Assembly (NCBI GenBank): GCA_023423065.1
Contig: JAFAGC010000036.1
Coordinates: 1-34,454 of the forward strand
Reading direction: 5' to 3'
Source: Pseudomonadota bacterium
GTDB taxonomy: Bacteria; Pseudomonadota; Gammaproteobacteria; Steroidobacterales; Steroidobacteraceae
DNA length: 34,454 bases
Below the pieces are notes generated by a model. The model was not told where the DNA came from and did no database searches. It worked only from the letters and a program-made list of their open reading frames with translations. Every line of letters begins with the position of its first letter. The first letter of the stretch is position 1. Below are positions 1 through 8,190 of the stretch, in pieces. A program made the position numbers and the translations under genes.

Positions 1-120
1 GGGCAAAACGCGTCAGGTAGCCAATACTGCCGCGCCACTATCACATTGACGCTATGTAGGGCGGTGGGTAGGTTGAGGCAATGCGATCCGCAACACTTCA
101 AGTCGGGATACACAAAGGCA

Positions 121-489
121 GTGAAACTAGATCTGATAACCGATAATTGGACTCTCCAGGACGTAAACGAACTGCTCGTTTCCGGGCTGTCGCCCGCGCC
201 CACTGGACAGATCGAAATCTCGAAAGACAAGCAGTCCCATACATTCACGGATGTTCCGCTCGCGGTCATACAGATTGACTGCCTGCTGACGCTTCTTACC
301 AATCTGGTGATCTACGATGAACTGATCGTGGACCAAGGTTTCACGGCCACATGGAACCAAGATCATCCGCAGCTTTCCCGGCTAATCAGCGATTCCCTCG
401 TTAGACCCGTTTTGTTGGCCCGAATGCTGAAACACTCGTGGCCATGCGAGAGAAGATCGTCGATAGGATGGCAGTCACGCCCTCTCTGA
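121..489 (+). CDS. Unknown protein, probable N-terminal part of a frameshifted gene
   Basis: I do not recognise this protein. The frame is open from a TTG at 46, but the likelier start is GTG 121 (MKLDLITDNW...), preceded by a weak AAAGG. About 95 residues look like real protein. After roughly residue 97 the reading becomes Ser/Arg/Trp-rich with no plausible structure, ending at 489. At the same place the overlapping frame, open from 405, begins to read like good protein and runs into the gene annotated from 438. One extra T in the run at 410-413 would fuse both into a single protein of about 370 residues. I infer a one-base deletion or sequence error. The alternative is two genes with a 52-bp overlap, which is unusually long. 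Confidence 0.4.
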   Translation: MKLDLITDNWTLQDVNELLVSGLSPAPTGQIEISKDKQSHTFTDVPLAVIQIDCLLTLLTNLVIYDELIVDQGFTATWNQDHPQLSRLISDSLVRPVLLARMLKHSWPCERRSSIGWQSRPL

Positions 490-1232
490 GGGAGGCCGCG
501 GACGACAACAGAAGGGCCTGGAAACTAACGGGAGCGTCAGCCGACCCTCATATGTCGGCATTGCTTTGGGGCGGCGCTGGCATGCTGGCTCGAAGCCACA
601 TTCTCTCGGCCCCGTATTTCGGCCATCCCTTTCGTCGAGCATTGATCAAGGAATCTGGATTTCTCGCGGCACGCCGTGATGCGTGGGCGAGAACCGAAAA
701 AGTGGTATCTGGTGCTCGTACACAGATGTTCAGATTTCGCCACTCGGAAATAGATGGAGCACTTGCTTCCTTCAATCTTCCCCCGATCGCGGTGCAGGTA
801 ATCGAACAGGCAACCAGTGTGGACGACTTACTGCTCTCCGCAATCGCACTTCGCGACAAATACGCAAACCTGAGGGAGTGGCTATCCACCTACCAGCATG
901 CCGTCGAAACCGAAGATGAAAAGAAGCTCCTATCGAACGACAAGCTACTCAAATCCGTCGCAAAGAGCATCGAAGCAAGCTACGGCGTGGAAGAGACAAA
1001 CTCCACAAACATTTCTCTGTCTGTCGGATTCTTCAGCCTGAGCATCCCGGTTCCGTCGCTCAATTCCGCGATGAACCGATTTGGTATCCGATCCGCGCTT
1101 ACCGATCTCGTCATTCAGTCACAAGGCGAGAACGCTCTGCGCAAGCTTATGAAGATTTTCGGAGAAGACGAGTCTGGTTTCGGACGTGACCTGTGCGATC
1201 AGCTCCGACTTCGTTACTCCCCCGAAACTTAG
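438..1232 (+). CDS. Unknown protein, probable C-terminal part of the frameshifted gene
   Basis: The frame is open from 405 and the first usable start is GTG 438 (MAMREKIVDRM..., 264 residues). No known domain was recognised. The middle is mostly helical and charged (around residues 130-175), and the C-terminal third has a hydrophobic, beta-like stretch (LSVGFFSLSIPVP, around 194-206). No signal peptide is apparent. It probably continues the protein encoded from 121; see that entry for the suspected frameshift in the T run at 410-413. It is convergent with the minus-strand operon ending at 1391. The 158 bp between them show no clear terminator hairpin. Confidence 0.55.
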   Translation: MAMREKIVDRMAVTPSLREAADDNRRAWKLTGASADPHMSALLWGGAGMLARSHILSAPYFGHPFRRALIKESGFLAARRDAWARTEKVVSGARTQMFRFRHSEIDGALASFNLPPIAVQVIEQATSVDDLLLSAIALRDKYANLREWLSTYQHAVETEDEKKLLSNDKLLKSVAKSIEASYGVEETNSTNISLSVGFFSLSIPVPSLNSAMNRFGIRSALTDLVIQSQGENALRKLMKIFGEDESGFGRDLCDQLRLRYSPET

Positions 1233-1390
1233 CTCTCTGCCAATAACGAATACCAAGAGGTCGATCAGGCCGGGCTCGCCGCACCACAGACGGAAGAGCC
1301 GAGATACGGATTGCGGTTCGGTGGCGCGCACCGCTATTGAGCACGGCACTTCGCGTCAAGCCGCGCGCGCAAACACGATCTGCGAGTGAC

Positions 1391-2401
1391 CTAGCCCAGG
1401 ATGCGCCAGGCGCCATTCATATGAATGGCACGGTAGTAGCGGACGAACTTGTGTCGGCGCTCCCCTTCCGGAAACTCGGCGACCCATTCCTGAAAGGGAT
1501 TGTCCTTCAGCAGAACGGCGAAGCGAATAAAGGCCAGCATCATCTCCGCGTGATCTAGCGTCATGTTCCGGACAAATTCGACCAGTTCGGACAGTGGCAG
1601 CGTCCTGATCGGCGTGTCCGGATGCTGGACTTCGACAAGCGGGGGATAGACCTGTCCGTTCGGCTGCATCTCGAAGTTGGTCAGGAGAAGCTGATAGTTC
1701 TCCTTCGGATGCTCGCTGACATTCCTCATGTTGCGTATGAGCGAAAAATACTTGGAGGTTTCCGTCCATGCCGTAAAAAGGTCGGGCTCCGCCTGCATCG
1801 CCGCTTCGATCGCCTTGTGCAGATCTTCGAGTTTGCCCTTGCCCACCGCACCTGGAAGAAATTGCAGTCGGCAAATGCCAAGGATGGAATCCTTCGCCTT
1901 ATCCGCTTTTGTCAGCACGGAGTGAAGCTTCGAGTCCAGTCCGGTGATGGAGGGAAGACTAAACGCGTTCGGCGCGGCAGGCTGCTCCGCGAAGGCCGTC
2001 TGCTTCCGCAGTATTTCGTCTGCAAGCTCCCGCACTAGTAACTCCAACTCCAGAAGATGGCGCGTGAGGACAATGCAGTTCTCAAACAAAGTCGCCACAA
2101 AGGGCTTTACCGTCGCGTTTCGTTCATCGAACAGGTACTTGGCGGTAAGCAAGATGCGGGCGACGATTTCGTTCTCATACCCGGCCGTCAGGATTTGCTG
2201 GCTGAGATTGGGGATCGCTGGGTTCGTCCTGCCGGGATCGATGTCGTCAGCCAACTGGACTTTGAAGACGCCCGTATCCTTGATGATGTAGAGGCAATCT
2301 CCTGTCGAGAGAAATTCCCTTGTCGGCGAATTGTCATTGCCGCCGATTTGCAGCGTGATCGCCGCATCTCGCTGAATGTCGATCGGCCGTTTCCCCGGCA
2401 T
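1391..2401 (-). CDS. Unknown protein with a HEPN-like R-x4-H motif
   Basis: 336 residues, the last gene of a three-gene minus-strand operon (4052 to 1391). ATG 2401 has a good ribosome binding site (AGAGAGGAAG just upstream) and lies 17 bp after the previous stop. The protein is helical and soluble, without membrane segments. It contains R226-NVSE-H231 in the context RNMRNVSEHPKE, which fits the R-x4-6-H signature of HEPN-domain ribonucleases. The family is otherwise unrecognised. HEPN identity is an inference from one motif; proteins with similar motifs occur elsewhere in this island. It could equally be a helical protein with a chance match. Confidence 0.6.
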   Translation of the reverse strand: MPGKRPIDIQRDAAITLQIGGNDNSPTREFLSTGDCLYIIKDTGVFKVQLADDIDPGRTNPAIPNLSQQILTAGYENEIVARILLTAKYLFDERNATVKPFVATLFENCIVLTRHLLELELLVRELADEILRKQTAFAEQPAAPNAFSLPSITGLDSKLHSVLTKADKAKDSILGICRLQFLPGAVGKGKLEDLHKAIEAAMQAEPDLFTAWTETSKYFSLIRNMRNVSEHPKENYQLLLTNFEMQPNGQVYPPLVEVQHPDTPIRTLPLSELVEFVRNMTLDHAEMMLAFIRFAVLLKDNPFQEWVAEFPEGERRHKFVRYYRAIHMNGAWRILG

Positions 2402-2418
2402 GCTTCCTCTCTTCCCTG

Positions 2419-3324
2419 CTATTTCAGCGGAAACGCAGAATCCGCGTTGAACGGAAACTTGGCGTTCACGTACTCGACAATCGCGGCGCCGATAGCCTTG
2501 CCGTTCTCTTTGGTGAGCGACGCGCAGACGATGCCAAAACTCTCATCGATCACCTTCCATTTCTCTTTCCATTTCGGATCGAACGAAATTGCAGGCGGTT
2601 GCACGAGAGGGATCAGCCGATGCGTCATCCAGGAAATTTCGCAATACCGGTTCATGAACATTGCGAAGTCCTGCTCCCGGAAAGCCGGAACAACGTGTAG
2701 AGGGGCCTGCCCTTTCATAAATCCCACCGACGCGGCGTAAGACAATCTGCCGCCGTGGACTTCGAAGTTGAATAGTTCGTCCCACACAGCAAGTTCGTCG
2801 ACGGTGGATTTACTGAGGCCGCTCTTCGCGCCCGACATCCGAAGCGATACTTCCTGTTCAGTCTGTCTTCGGAGCTTCTTGACCTGCTTCAGGTCGAAAG
2901 CCTGACCCGCCACTACGCCTTCCGTGGCGTACATATCAACGAAGCCTTGCATCGCAGCCGACAGGGATTGAACTGAATCGAAGATGTTGCGAATCCCCGC
3001 GTAAGCCTGAAGCGGATATCCATGAAGCGCCAACCTCTCGAAGCCGCATAGCGACTGCCATGCATAGACGAGGCGTGGAAAAAACATCGCGTGGAACTCG
3101 GACAGAGGAGCATTGACCTGCGGCCGAATGTGTCGGTTGAACGTCTCCGTTGTCTCGAGGAAGAAGGACTTGAAGGCGTCCGACAACGCGAGATAGCCCT
3201 TGTACCTGGCCACCTGTTGACCGTATGCCTCCTCGGCATCGAACAATCCGTGAACGCGGCCATAGGCTGTGCCGTTGTCATCAGAGATCGCATCCAGGCG
3301 CTGCTGCATTTCCGAGGGTTCCAT
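2419..3324 (-). CDS. Unknown helical protein, middle gene of the operon
   Basis: The frame is open further upstream to 3399, overlapping the preceding gene. The start chosen is ATG 3324 (MEPSEMQQRLDAI..., 301 residues), because it lies 15 bp after the upstream stop and has GGCGAGAG about 9 bp before it. The protein is mostly helical. The segment FERLALHGYPLQAYAGIRNI resembles the helical hairpin seen in HEPN-like or AbiV-like proteins, but no R-x4-6-H motif is present, so I do not assign a domain. It is flanked by genes of the same operon with short gaps (15 and 17 bp), so it is probably co-expressed and functionally linked with both. Confidence 0.6.
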   Translation of the reverse strand: MEPSEMQQRLDAISDDNGTAYGRVHGLFDAEEAYGQQVARYKGYLALSDAFKSFFLETTETFNRHIRPQVNAPLSEFHAMFFPRLVYAWQSLCGFERLALHGYPLQAYAGIRNIFDSVQSLSAAMQGFVDMYATEGVVAGQAFDLKQVKKLRRQTEQEVSLRMSGAKSGLSKSTVDELAVWDELFNFEVHGGRLSYAASVGFMKGQAPLHVVPAFREQDFAMFMNRYCEISWMTHRLIPLVQPPAISFDPKWKEKWKVIDESFGIVCASLTKENGKAIGAAIVEYVNAKFPFNADSAFPLK

Positions 3325-3338
3325 GATCGTGCTCTCGC

Positions 3339-4052
3339 CTACTCGAAGTTGCTGGTCGTCGCAGACGCGTTCCCGGATTTCAGTTCCGGATCGACCCAAT
3401 CATCATTGACCGTACCGCTCGCCGAGATATGCGGATATGCGAAGGCGACGCGTCCGGCGACGCGCAGAAAATTGACGGTCACGGTCAAGTCAATCTGATC
3501 GCCGCAGAAGGGCCGCTCGGGATCGGCGGAGCCGTGGTATTGGCCTTCGACCTCCAGCCTCACGCTGTCATCGTCTTCGATCAGCTCGGCGGACTCGTAG
3601 CTTCCGAAGTCCGTATCGAAGTTCGCGTTGGTCTCGGTCATCACGCCCGCCAGCTCATCCAGGATCCGGGCGTCCTCCTCGATCAGGAGAACCTCCGTCA
3701 CATAGGTTTCGAGCGATTCGTACAGCCACACCTTGCCGCCGAAATAACCTTGCGCCTGCAGGAACGAGCTGATTTTCGTCGCGAGCTCACGGGATGGAAA
3801 AAGATCCGCGGGCAGACCCGCAAGCGCCTTCCGGCGCTGATCGATGAGTCCGATATTCGGAACGAGCACGTCGGCTTCGCCCAGTCGCTGCAATGGGTAG
3901 TTCTTCTCCGCGAGCAGTGCAGCATGAGTGTTGTAGCCGAAATACGCTGCCGTCAGTTCACGCGAGTGACTGGCCTTTAGCTTCTCACCACCAACGGCAA
4001 CATATTCGGAGCGCAAGAAGTCCGAACTGGCTTTCGAAATATCGATTTGCAT
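3339..4052 (-). CDS. Unknown protein, first gene of the minus-strand operon
   Basis: 237 residues from ATG 4052 (MQIDISKASSDFL...). The N-terminal 50 residues (LKASHSRELTAAYFGYNTHA and following) resemble a short helical module found at the start of many plasmid- and island-borne hypothetical proteins, with the pattern 'LSHSQALEL.A..LGF..W..L' (glyoxalase-superfamily-associated). That is a remembered resemblance, not a search result. The C-terminal half is acidic and beta-rich (around residues 150-210). It is divergent from the five-gene operon beginning at 4356 and opens the operon 4052 to 1391. Function unknown. Confidence 0.6.
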   Translation of the reverse strand: MQIDISKASSDFLRSEYVAVGGEKLKASHSRELTAAYFGYNTHAALLAEKNYPLQRLGEADVLVPNIGLIDQRRKALAGLPADLFPSRELATKISSFLQAQGYFGGKVWLYESLETYVTEVLLIEEDARILDELAGVMTETNANFDTDFGSYESAELIEDDDSVRLEVEGQYHGSADPERPFCGDQIDLTVTVNFLRVAGRVAFAYPHISASGTVNDDWVDPELKSGNASATTSNFE

Positions 4053-4355
4053 AGCGTAATCTCCATACAGGCTGGGCTTTGTTCAGCAGCAATGAGCGTT
4101 TAACTGCTACTGGCGCCAGCGGTTATGAAGACAGCTAACAGGCAGATAGCGAATCAAGCACGTCGTCTTTTTGGTCACTCATAACCAAGGCATACGACTC
4201 CCGGAGATCAACGTAGCACGCCTCTTCGGAAATGCAAGCTTTCCGTTGCAACCTGCGAAGTGCCGGGCGCCGGGCACGGTCTCAAACGATTTTCCAAAAT
4301 CGCTGCGAACGTATTGGCTTGCCGGCGCGGCGCATTCATCTGTAGGGTCGATTCA
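4053..4355. other. Divergent intergenic region between two island operons
   Basis: 303 bp without a convincing gene, separating the start of the minus-strand operon (4052) from the start of the plus-strand operon (4356), so it should carry both promoters. It contains a 7-bp inverted repeat with a 2-bp centre, CGATTTT-CC-AAAATCG, at 4287-4302, a possible operator for the plus-strand operon. A weak sigma70-like pair (TTGCCG 4319-4324, 18-bp spacer, TAGGGT 4343-4348) would start transcription almost at the ATG. No promoter is proposed with confidence for the minus side. Confidence 0.4.
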
Positions 4356-4832
4356 ATGATTAACAATGTGGATTTCGCGGCGGCGCTGGAGGCGTGCGAT
4401 GACCCTGCCGTTGGCAAGGCGGTGCGCGACGCGCTCAGCACGCTCTTTGATCGCGACCGGAAGCTTCTGGAGTTAGACGCCGCGGAGCGCACAATCGCTG
4501 CGCAGATCGCCAACTATCTCCGCCCTCATTTCGAACGCTCCGACATCGACGTTGACTACAACCGCATGGGTGATGCGCCCAAGACGGTTGCCTACGATGA
4601 ACTGCCTGAGCTGGTTTATCCCGACATCATTGTTCACATGAGGGGAGATAGCACGGCAAACCTGCTGGTCATTGAACTCAAGAAGGATTCGAACCGCGAA
4701 CCGAAGGACCGCGATATCCGCAAGCTACGTGCCTACCGGCGTGATCTGGAATACCGTCACGCACTCTTCTTGAGACTTGGCACCGGCAAGTCGTCGGGCG
4801 TGGTGCTTGAATGCGAGTGGGTCGATGCGTAA
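4356..4832 (+). CDS. PD-(D/E)XK-type nuclease-like protein
   Basis: 158 residues from ATG 4356; the frame is open upstream to 4260, but that segment reads poorly. A PD-(D/E)XK core is visible: E44 in a preceding helix, then YPD at 88-90 followed by IIVH, then VIELKK at 105-110 (E107-x-K109). The spacing between the PD strand and the ExK strand, with hydrophobic residues before both, is typical of the restriction-endonuclease fold. It most resembles small stand-alone nucleases of defence islands. Cleavage specificity is unknown. It is the first gene of a five-gene operon; its stop overlaps the next start by 8 bp (ATGCGTAA). Fold inferred from motif only. Confidence 0.7.
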   Translation: MINNVDFAAALEACDDPAVGKAVRDALSTLFDRDRKLLELDAAERTIAAQIANYLRPHFERSDIDVDYNRMGDAPKTVAYDELPELVYPDIIVHMRGDSTANLLVIELKKDSNREPKDRDIRKLRAYRRDLEYRHALFLRLGTGKSSGVVLECEWVDA

Positions 4833-5253
4833 GGGCGAGCCGGCATCAGGGAAGGAATTTTTCGATCTTCTGCGCACCGACGACGCGTTCTGCGCAGAGC
4901 TGGGCCGCGCGATGTTGGCTGCCGGAAGACTCGAATCCGAACTAAGACAGTTCCTGGCGGCAAACAATGTCCGCACACCAGAGAAAATTACGCTCGGCCA
5001 GCTCACAAGACTCCTGGAGCGCCACGGTCTTCTGAGCGCGATGCGCCCGCATCTCGATATGCTTGGCACACAGCGCAACTATCTCGCGCATAGTATTCAC
5101 GCGCTCTTTTCCGAGCTGATCGAAGAAACAATCCTGGAGCGAACCGACCTGCTCGATTCTGACGTGGACTTATTCACAGACCGTGCCTGGCAGCTCGCCA
5201 AGAATCTCAATGCGCTTGCCGACATCGTTGAAGAAGAGCGGGCAAGACGATGA
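4825..5253 (+). CDS. Small HEPN-like protein
   Basis: 142 residues. ATG 4825 is chosen over the upstream frame start at 4777 because it makes the usual short overlap with the preceding gene. All-helical, no membrane segments. It contains R84-NYLA-H89 (context TQRNYLAHSIHALF), an R-x4-H match to the HEPN ribonuclease signature, placed after a long helix as in that superfamily. The N-terminal helix with ESELRQFL is like that of HEPN partners of nucleotidyltransferases or of sensor proteins. No nucleotidyltransferase lies beside it; the neighbours are a PD-(D/E)XK-type nuclease and an LA2681-type HEPN protein. It ends in an ATGA overlap with the next gene. Confidence 0.65.
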   Translation: MRKGEPASGKEFFDLLRTDDAFCAELGRAMLAAGRLESELRQFLAANNVRTPEKITLGQLTRLLERHGLLSAMRPHLDMLGTQRNYLAHSIHALFSELIEETILERTDLLDSDVDLFTDRAWQLAKNLNALADIVEEERARR

Positions 5254-6812
5254 TGAAGGGCCGACCTTCAAATCTGGACGAGCTGATCGAGAGACAAATT
5301 GCCGAAATTGGGGAAGACGAGGCGATTGATCACATCGGCCTTCTGATCGATACCTCATTCGATGAGAAGTCGGAGGCCGGCACAACGCGAGCCTTCGAGC
5401 TCCTTGAGCAACTCCGCGCGCGCAAACTTTCTCCGGCGCAAGAAGCAACGGCGCATTACTTTACGGCGAACGCATGGGAGAACAGGCGGCATCAAAAGGA
5501 AGATGCCGGTATCTGGGCGTGGGAGCAGCCTGAAATCCAGGCGCAAATTCTTGAGTTGCGCCGAGCGGAGCAGCATCAGGGCTTTGCGCAGTTGCCTGTC
5601 TTTCAACGCTGCCGGATACGAACGAACCTCGCCAATCAATTCGGCTTTATCGGCCGCTTCATCGAGGCGGGAGAAACCCGAAGCCTCGCTCTTGAAGAGG
5701 ATCCTCGATTTGCGATGGCTCTTGGCAATCAGGGAATCGGCCTCGTGAGCTATGCGCAGTCTCTCTACGACCGCGGGCACGCCGACGCCATGCTGACTGC
5801 CGCGCATGACCTGCTGATCAGCGCGCTTGCCGCGGATGCTCGATATGAGAGTGCAGGATACCTCGAGGTGCAGGCTCAATTCCGACGCCAAAAGGATGAG
5901 GTCGCAAGGCACGTGGATGTTGCCGAAGTTCGAAAGCGCGTCGGCAAGCGTTTCAGCGTGGGGCGCAGCGCAAGTGAGAGGTCGTACCGGACCTGGTGCC
6001 TGTCGCACCGGCTCTTCCTCAATCCGTTGAACGATCTTGGGCCTCTTCCGATTGCTGCGAATGATGTTCTGACACTGCCTTCGCTGAGAGGGAATTTGGG
6101 CGATGAACGCGTGCCGCGCGTCATTGGGTTCTATAACCAGATGAAGCAGGAGTACGTCTCCGCGCGGTTCACCTACTACGAAGGGCTGCGCGGAGAGAAG
6201 CTCCACTTTTCTGACCGCGACGTGCTGCTTTATGACGCGCCTGAGCTGCCGCACTACTCGCTCGCGGCGGAGCGGCAACGTGCCGCGTTCAGAACCGCAT
6301 ACTCGTTGCTCGATAAGATCGCGTTCTTCCTGAATGACTATCTCGACCTCGGCATAAAGCCGCAGGCGGTGTCATTCCGAAAACTCTGGTACGCCAAAGG
6401 CCAGACGGCGCTGCTCCCGAGATTTGAGAAAAACGACAACTGGCCGCTTCGCGGTTTGTTCTGGCTCTCGAAGGATCTATTCGAGGAAGAGTTCCAGGCT
6501 TCAACCGATCCGGATGCCAGGGCGCTTGACCGGCTGCGAAACTTCTTTGAACACCGCTACGTCCAGATTTATGAGGACGGCGACCGGGGCATCGAGACGC
6601 AAGCCGAGGAGGCGGATAGCGAATACCGCCATCTCATTTCACGCGGCGCGCTTGCCGCAAAGACTCTGCGATTGCTCCGACTCTCGCGGGCAGCCCTGAT
6701 CTACCTTTCATTGGCTGTGCATCGCGAGGAAAGGAAGCGCTCGGATGCTTCCGGCAAAGGCATCGCCTTCCCGATCAAGCTGACGCCGCTTGACGATGAC
6801 TGGAAGCGGTAG
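5250..6812 (+). CDS. LA2681-type HEPN domain protein with a helical-repeat N-terminus
   Basis: 520 residues, ATG 5250 overlapping the previous TGA. The N-terminal ~250 residues look like TPR-type helical repeats (regular Ala/Leu helices, around 45-215). The C-terminal half matches my memory of the LA2681-like HEPN family: LPHYSLAAERQRAAFRTAYS around 332-351, then KIAFFLNDYLDLGI, VSFRKLWY and LRGLFWLSKDL, then R430-NFFE-H435, the R-x4-H signature. HEPN proteins of this class are predicted RNases linked to defence (established for the superfamily; untested for this member). A TPR-type sensor plus an RNase effector suggests an abortive-infection-like role. The gene is translationally coupled upstream and followed after 7 bp by the next gene. 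Confidence 0.75.
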   Translation: MMKGRPSNLDELIERQIAEIGEDEAIDHIGLLIDTSFDEKSEAGTTRAFELLEQLRARKLSPAQEATAHYFTANAWENRRHQKEDAGIWAWEQPEIQAQILELRRAEQHQGFAQLPVFQRCRIRTNLANQFGFIGRFIEAGETRSLALEEDPRFAMALGNQGIGLVSYAQSLYDRGHADAMLTAAHDLLISALAADARYESAGYLEVQAQFRRQKDEVARHVDVAEVRKRVGKRFSVGRSASERSYRTWCLSHRLFLNPLNDLGPLPIAANDVLTLPSLRGNLGDERVPRVIGFYNQMKQEYVSARFTYYEGLRGEKLHFSDRDVLLYDAPELPHYSLAAERQRAAFRTAYSLLDKIAFFLNDYLDLGIKPQAVSFRKLWYAKGQTALLPRFEKNDNWPLRGLFWLSKDLFEEEFQASTDPDARALDRLRNFFEHRYVQIYEDGDRGIETQAEEADSEYRHLISRGALAAKTLRLLRLSRAALIYLSLAVHREERKRSDASGKGIAFPIKLTPLDDDWKR

Positions 6813-6819
6813 GCGCGCG

Positions 6820-8190
6820 ATGCCGATGTACTTCGTGAAATTCGAAGTGATTCCGACGGAGCACAATGCGCAACATTCAATGTTGCAAGGCGCGCTTGCC
6901 CATTGCTGGATCATCGAGCACACCGAAATCGCTGCGTACAACAAGGCACGCTTCTCCATCTTGAGGGAAGAATGGGAGATCACGGCAACGGAGGAGTTCC
7001 CCGTCGAGGTTACGGAAGAGGATTTTGAGGATCGGAATATCGGCCTGGCGCAATTCAAGAAGGCGCAGGAAAACGGCATCGCAATCGCGTATGTCGGCTG
7101 GTCCCGGGACGGCAAGACCTCAGCCGGACCAGTGCAGCTCGAACGATCACACAAGTTCGATTTGAATGCCTATGTCGGAAAGCTGAAGAAACTGGCCGGG
7201 GCGGGGCGCTGCCTGCATTTCGACAGAGGGAGCCAGTGCGGAGAAATCATCAGCGCGCACTCGATACAGAAGAACGGGCAGCTCTCGGCAATCACCAATG
7301 ACGGCCGCGTGTATACAGTCACAAAGAACATCGGGATTATCAAGAAGAACACCGGCCGCCTTGTTCTGGAAAAGCACGGCATCGGAAAAGTTTCAACGTT
7401 CCTCGGCTTCTGCAAGGAACACGACAATCAGCTATTCGCGCCGATTGACACCTCGCCGTTGCATCCAACAGATGAGCAGGTTCTGCTGTACGCCTACCGC
7501 TCGATTTGCCGCGAATTGTTCGTGAAGGAGAATGCGCTCGTATTCATCGACTCACAGCTTGCAGAGCTGCCAACGACCAGTACCGCACGACAATTCTTTG
7601 AAGATCTGAAGGCGGGTACAACGTTTGGCCTCGCCAATCTGCGCGAGCAGAAGATTGCGCTTGACGCATCCTTGAAGAGCAAGAACTACACGGATATCGA
7701 ATACGTACTCTTCACCTGCAGACAGCCACAGTTTTTGGCGTTCTCCGGGCTGTTCTTCCCCGAATATGATTTCCTGGGACGGCAACTTCAGGACCTCGCA
7801 GACCAGACCTGGAAGCTCGACCTCCTGACGATATCTTCGGCGTCGATGTACCAGGGCTGGGGCTTTCTGTTCGCCTGGCACAAGAGCAGCTCTATCGCAT
7901 GCAGGGAGTTCATGCGATCACTTGCCACGGTGATGCATGAGGACAACTCCAGTGCTTCTGATGCGATGTTTCGGACGGTTGTATCAAACTGCGAGAACCT
8001 GGCTTTCTCACCGGCATGGTGGGAAGCCTTGCCCGCCGAGCAGCAGGATGCGGTCACAGCCCACCTCTCGCACGGCGCAGATATCTTCACGCCGCTCGAC
8101 CCTGAGTACCTGATAAAAGGTCTTGAAGGCGTATGCCAATGGCGCTTCGAGGCGGTGCACGCAAACCCGGAACGCATGGCGCGCACATGA
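6820..8190 (+). CDS. Conserved unknown protein with a Cys/His (zinc-like) motif
   Basis: 456 residues from ATG 6820; an alternative start in the same frame is ATG 6826. Residues 129-160 hold C131-x-H133, C140 and AHSIQ (H147), followed by GFC-xx-HD at 197-202 (C198, H201). Ordered Cys/His residues before an 'AHSIQ' core recall a family of hypothetical proteins in which a degenerate HNH- or zinc-finger-like site is likely. I recognise the pattern but know no characterised member. The C-terminal ~250 residues are helical. It lies 7 bp after the LA2681-type gene and ends in an ATGA overlap with the next gene, so it belongs to the same five-gene unit. Confidence 0.6.
   Translation: MPMYFVKFEVIPTEHNAQHSMLQGALAHCWIIEHTEIAAYNKARFSILREEWEITATEEFPVEVTEEDFEDRNIGLAQFKKAQENGIAIAYVGWSRDGKTSAGPVQLERSHKFDLNAYVGKLKKLAGAGRCLHFDRGSQCGEIISAHSIQKNGQLSAITNDGRVYTVTKNIGIIKKNTGRLVLEKHGIGKVSTFLGFCKEHDNQLFAPIDTSPLHPTDEQVLLYAYRSICRELFVKENALVFIDSQLAELPTTSTARQFFEDLKAGTTFGLANLREQKIALDASLKSKNYTDIEYVLFTCRQPQFLAFSGLFFPEYDFLGRQLQDLADQTWKLDLLTISSASMYQGWGFLFAWHKSSSIACREFMRSLATVMHEDNSSASDAMFRTVVSNCENLAFSPAWWEALPAEQQDAVTAHLSHGADIFTPLDPEYLIKGLEGVCQWRFEAVHANPERMART

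Noticed and set aside
4686..4700. GATTCGAACC as left attachment site
   Set aside because: Only about 10 bases resemble the tRNA T-arm, it is inside a coding region, and the surrounding tRNA sequence is not repeated.
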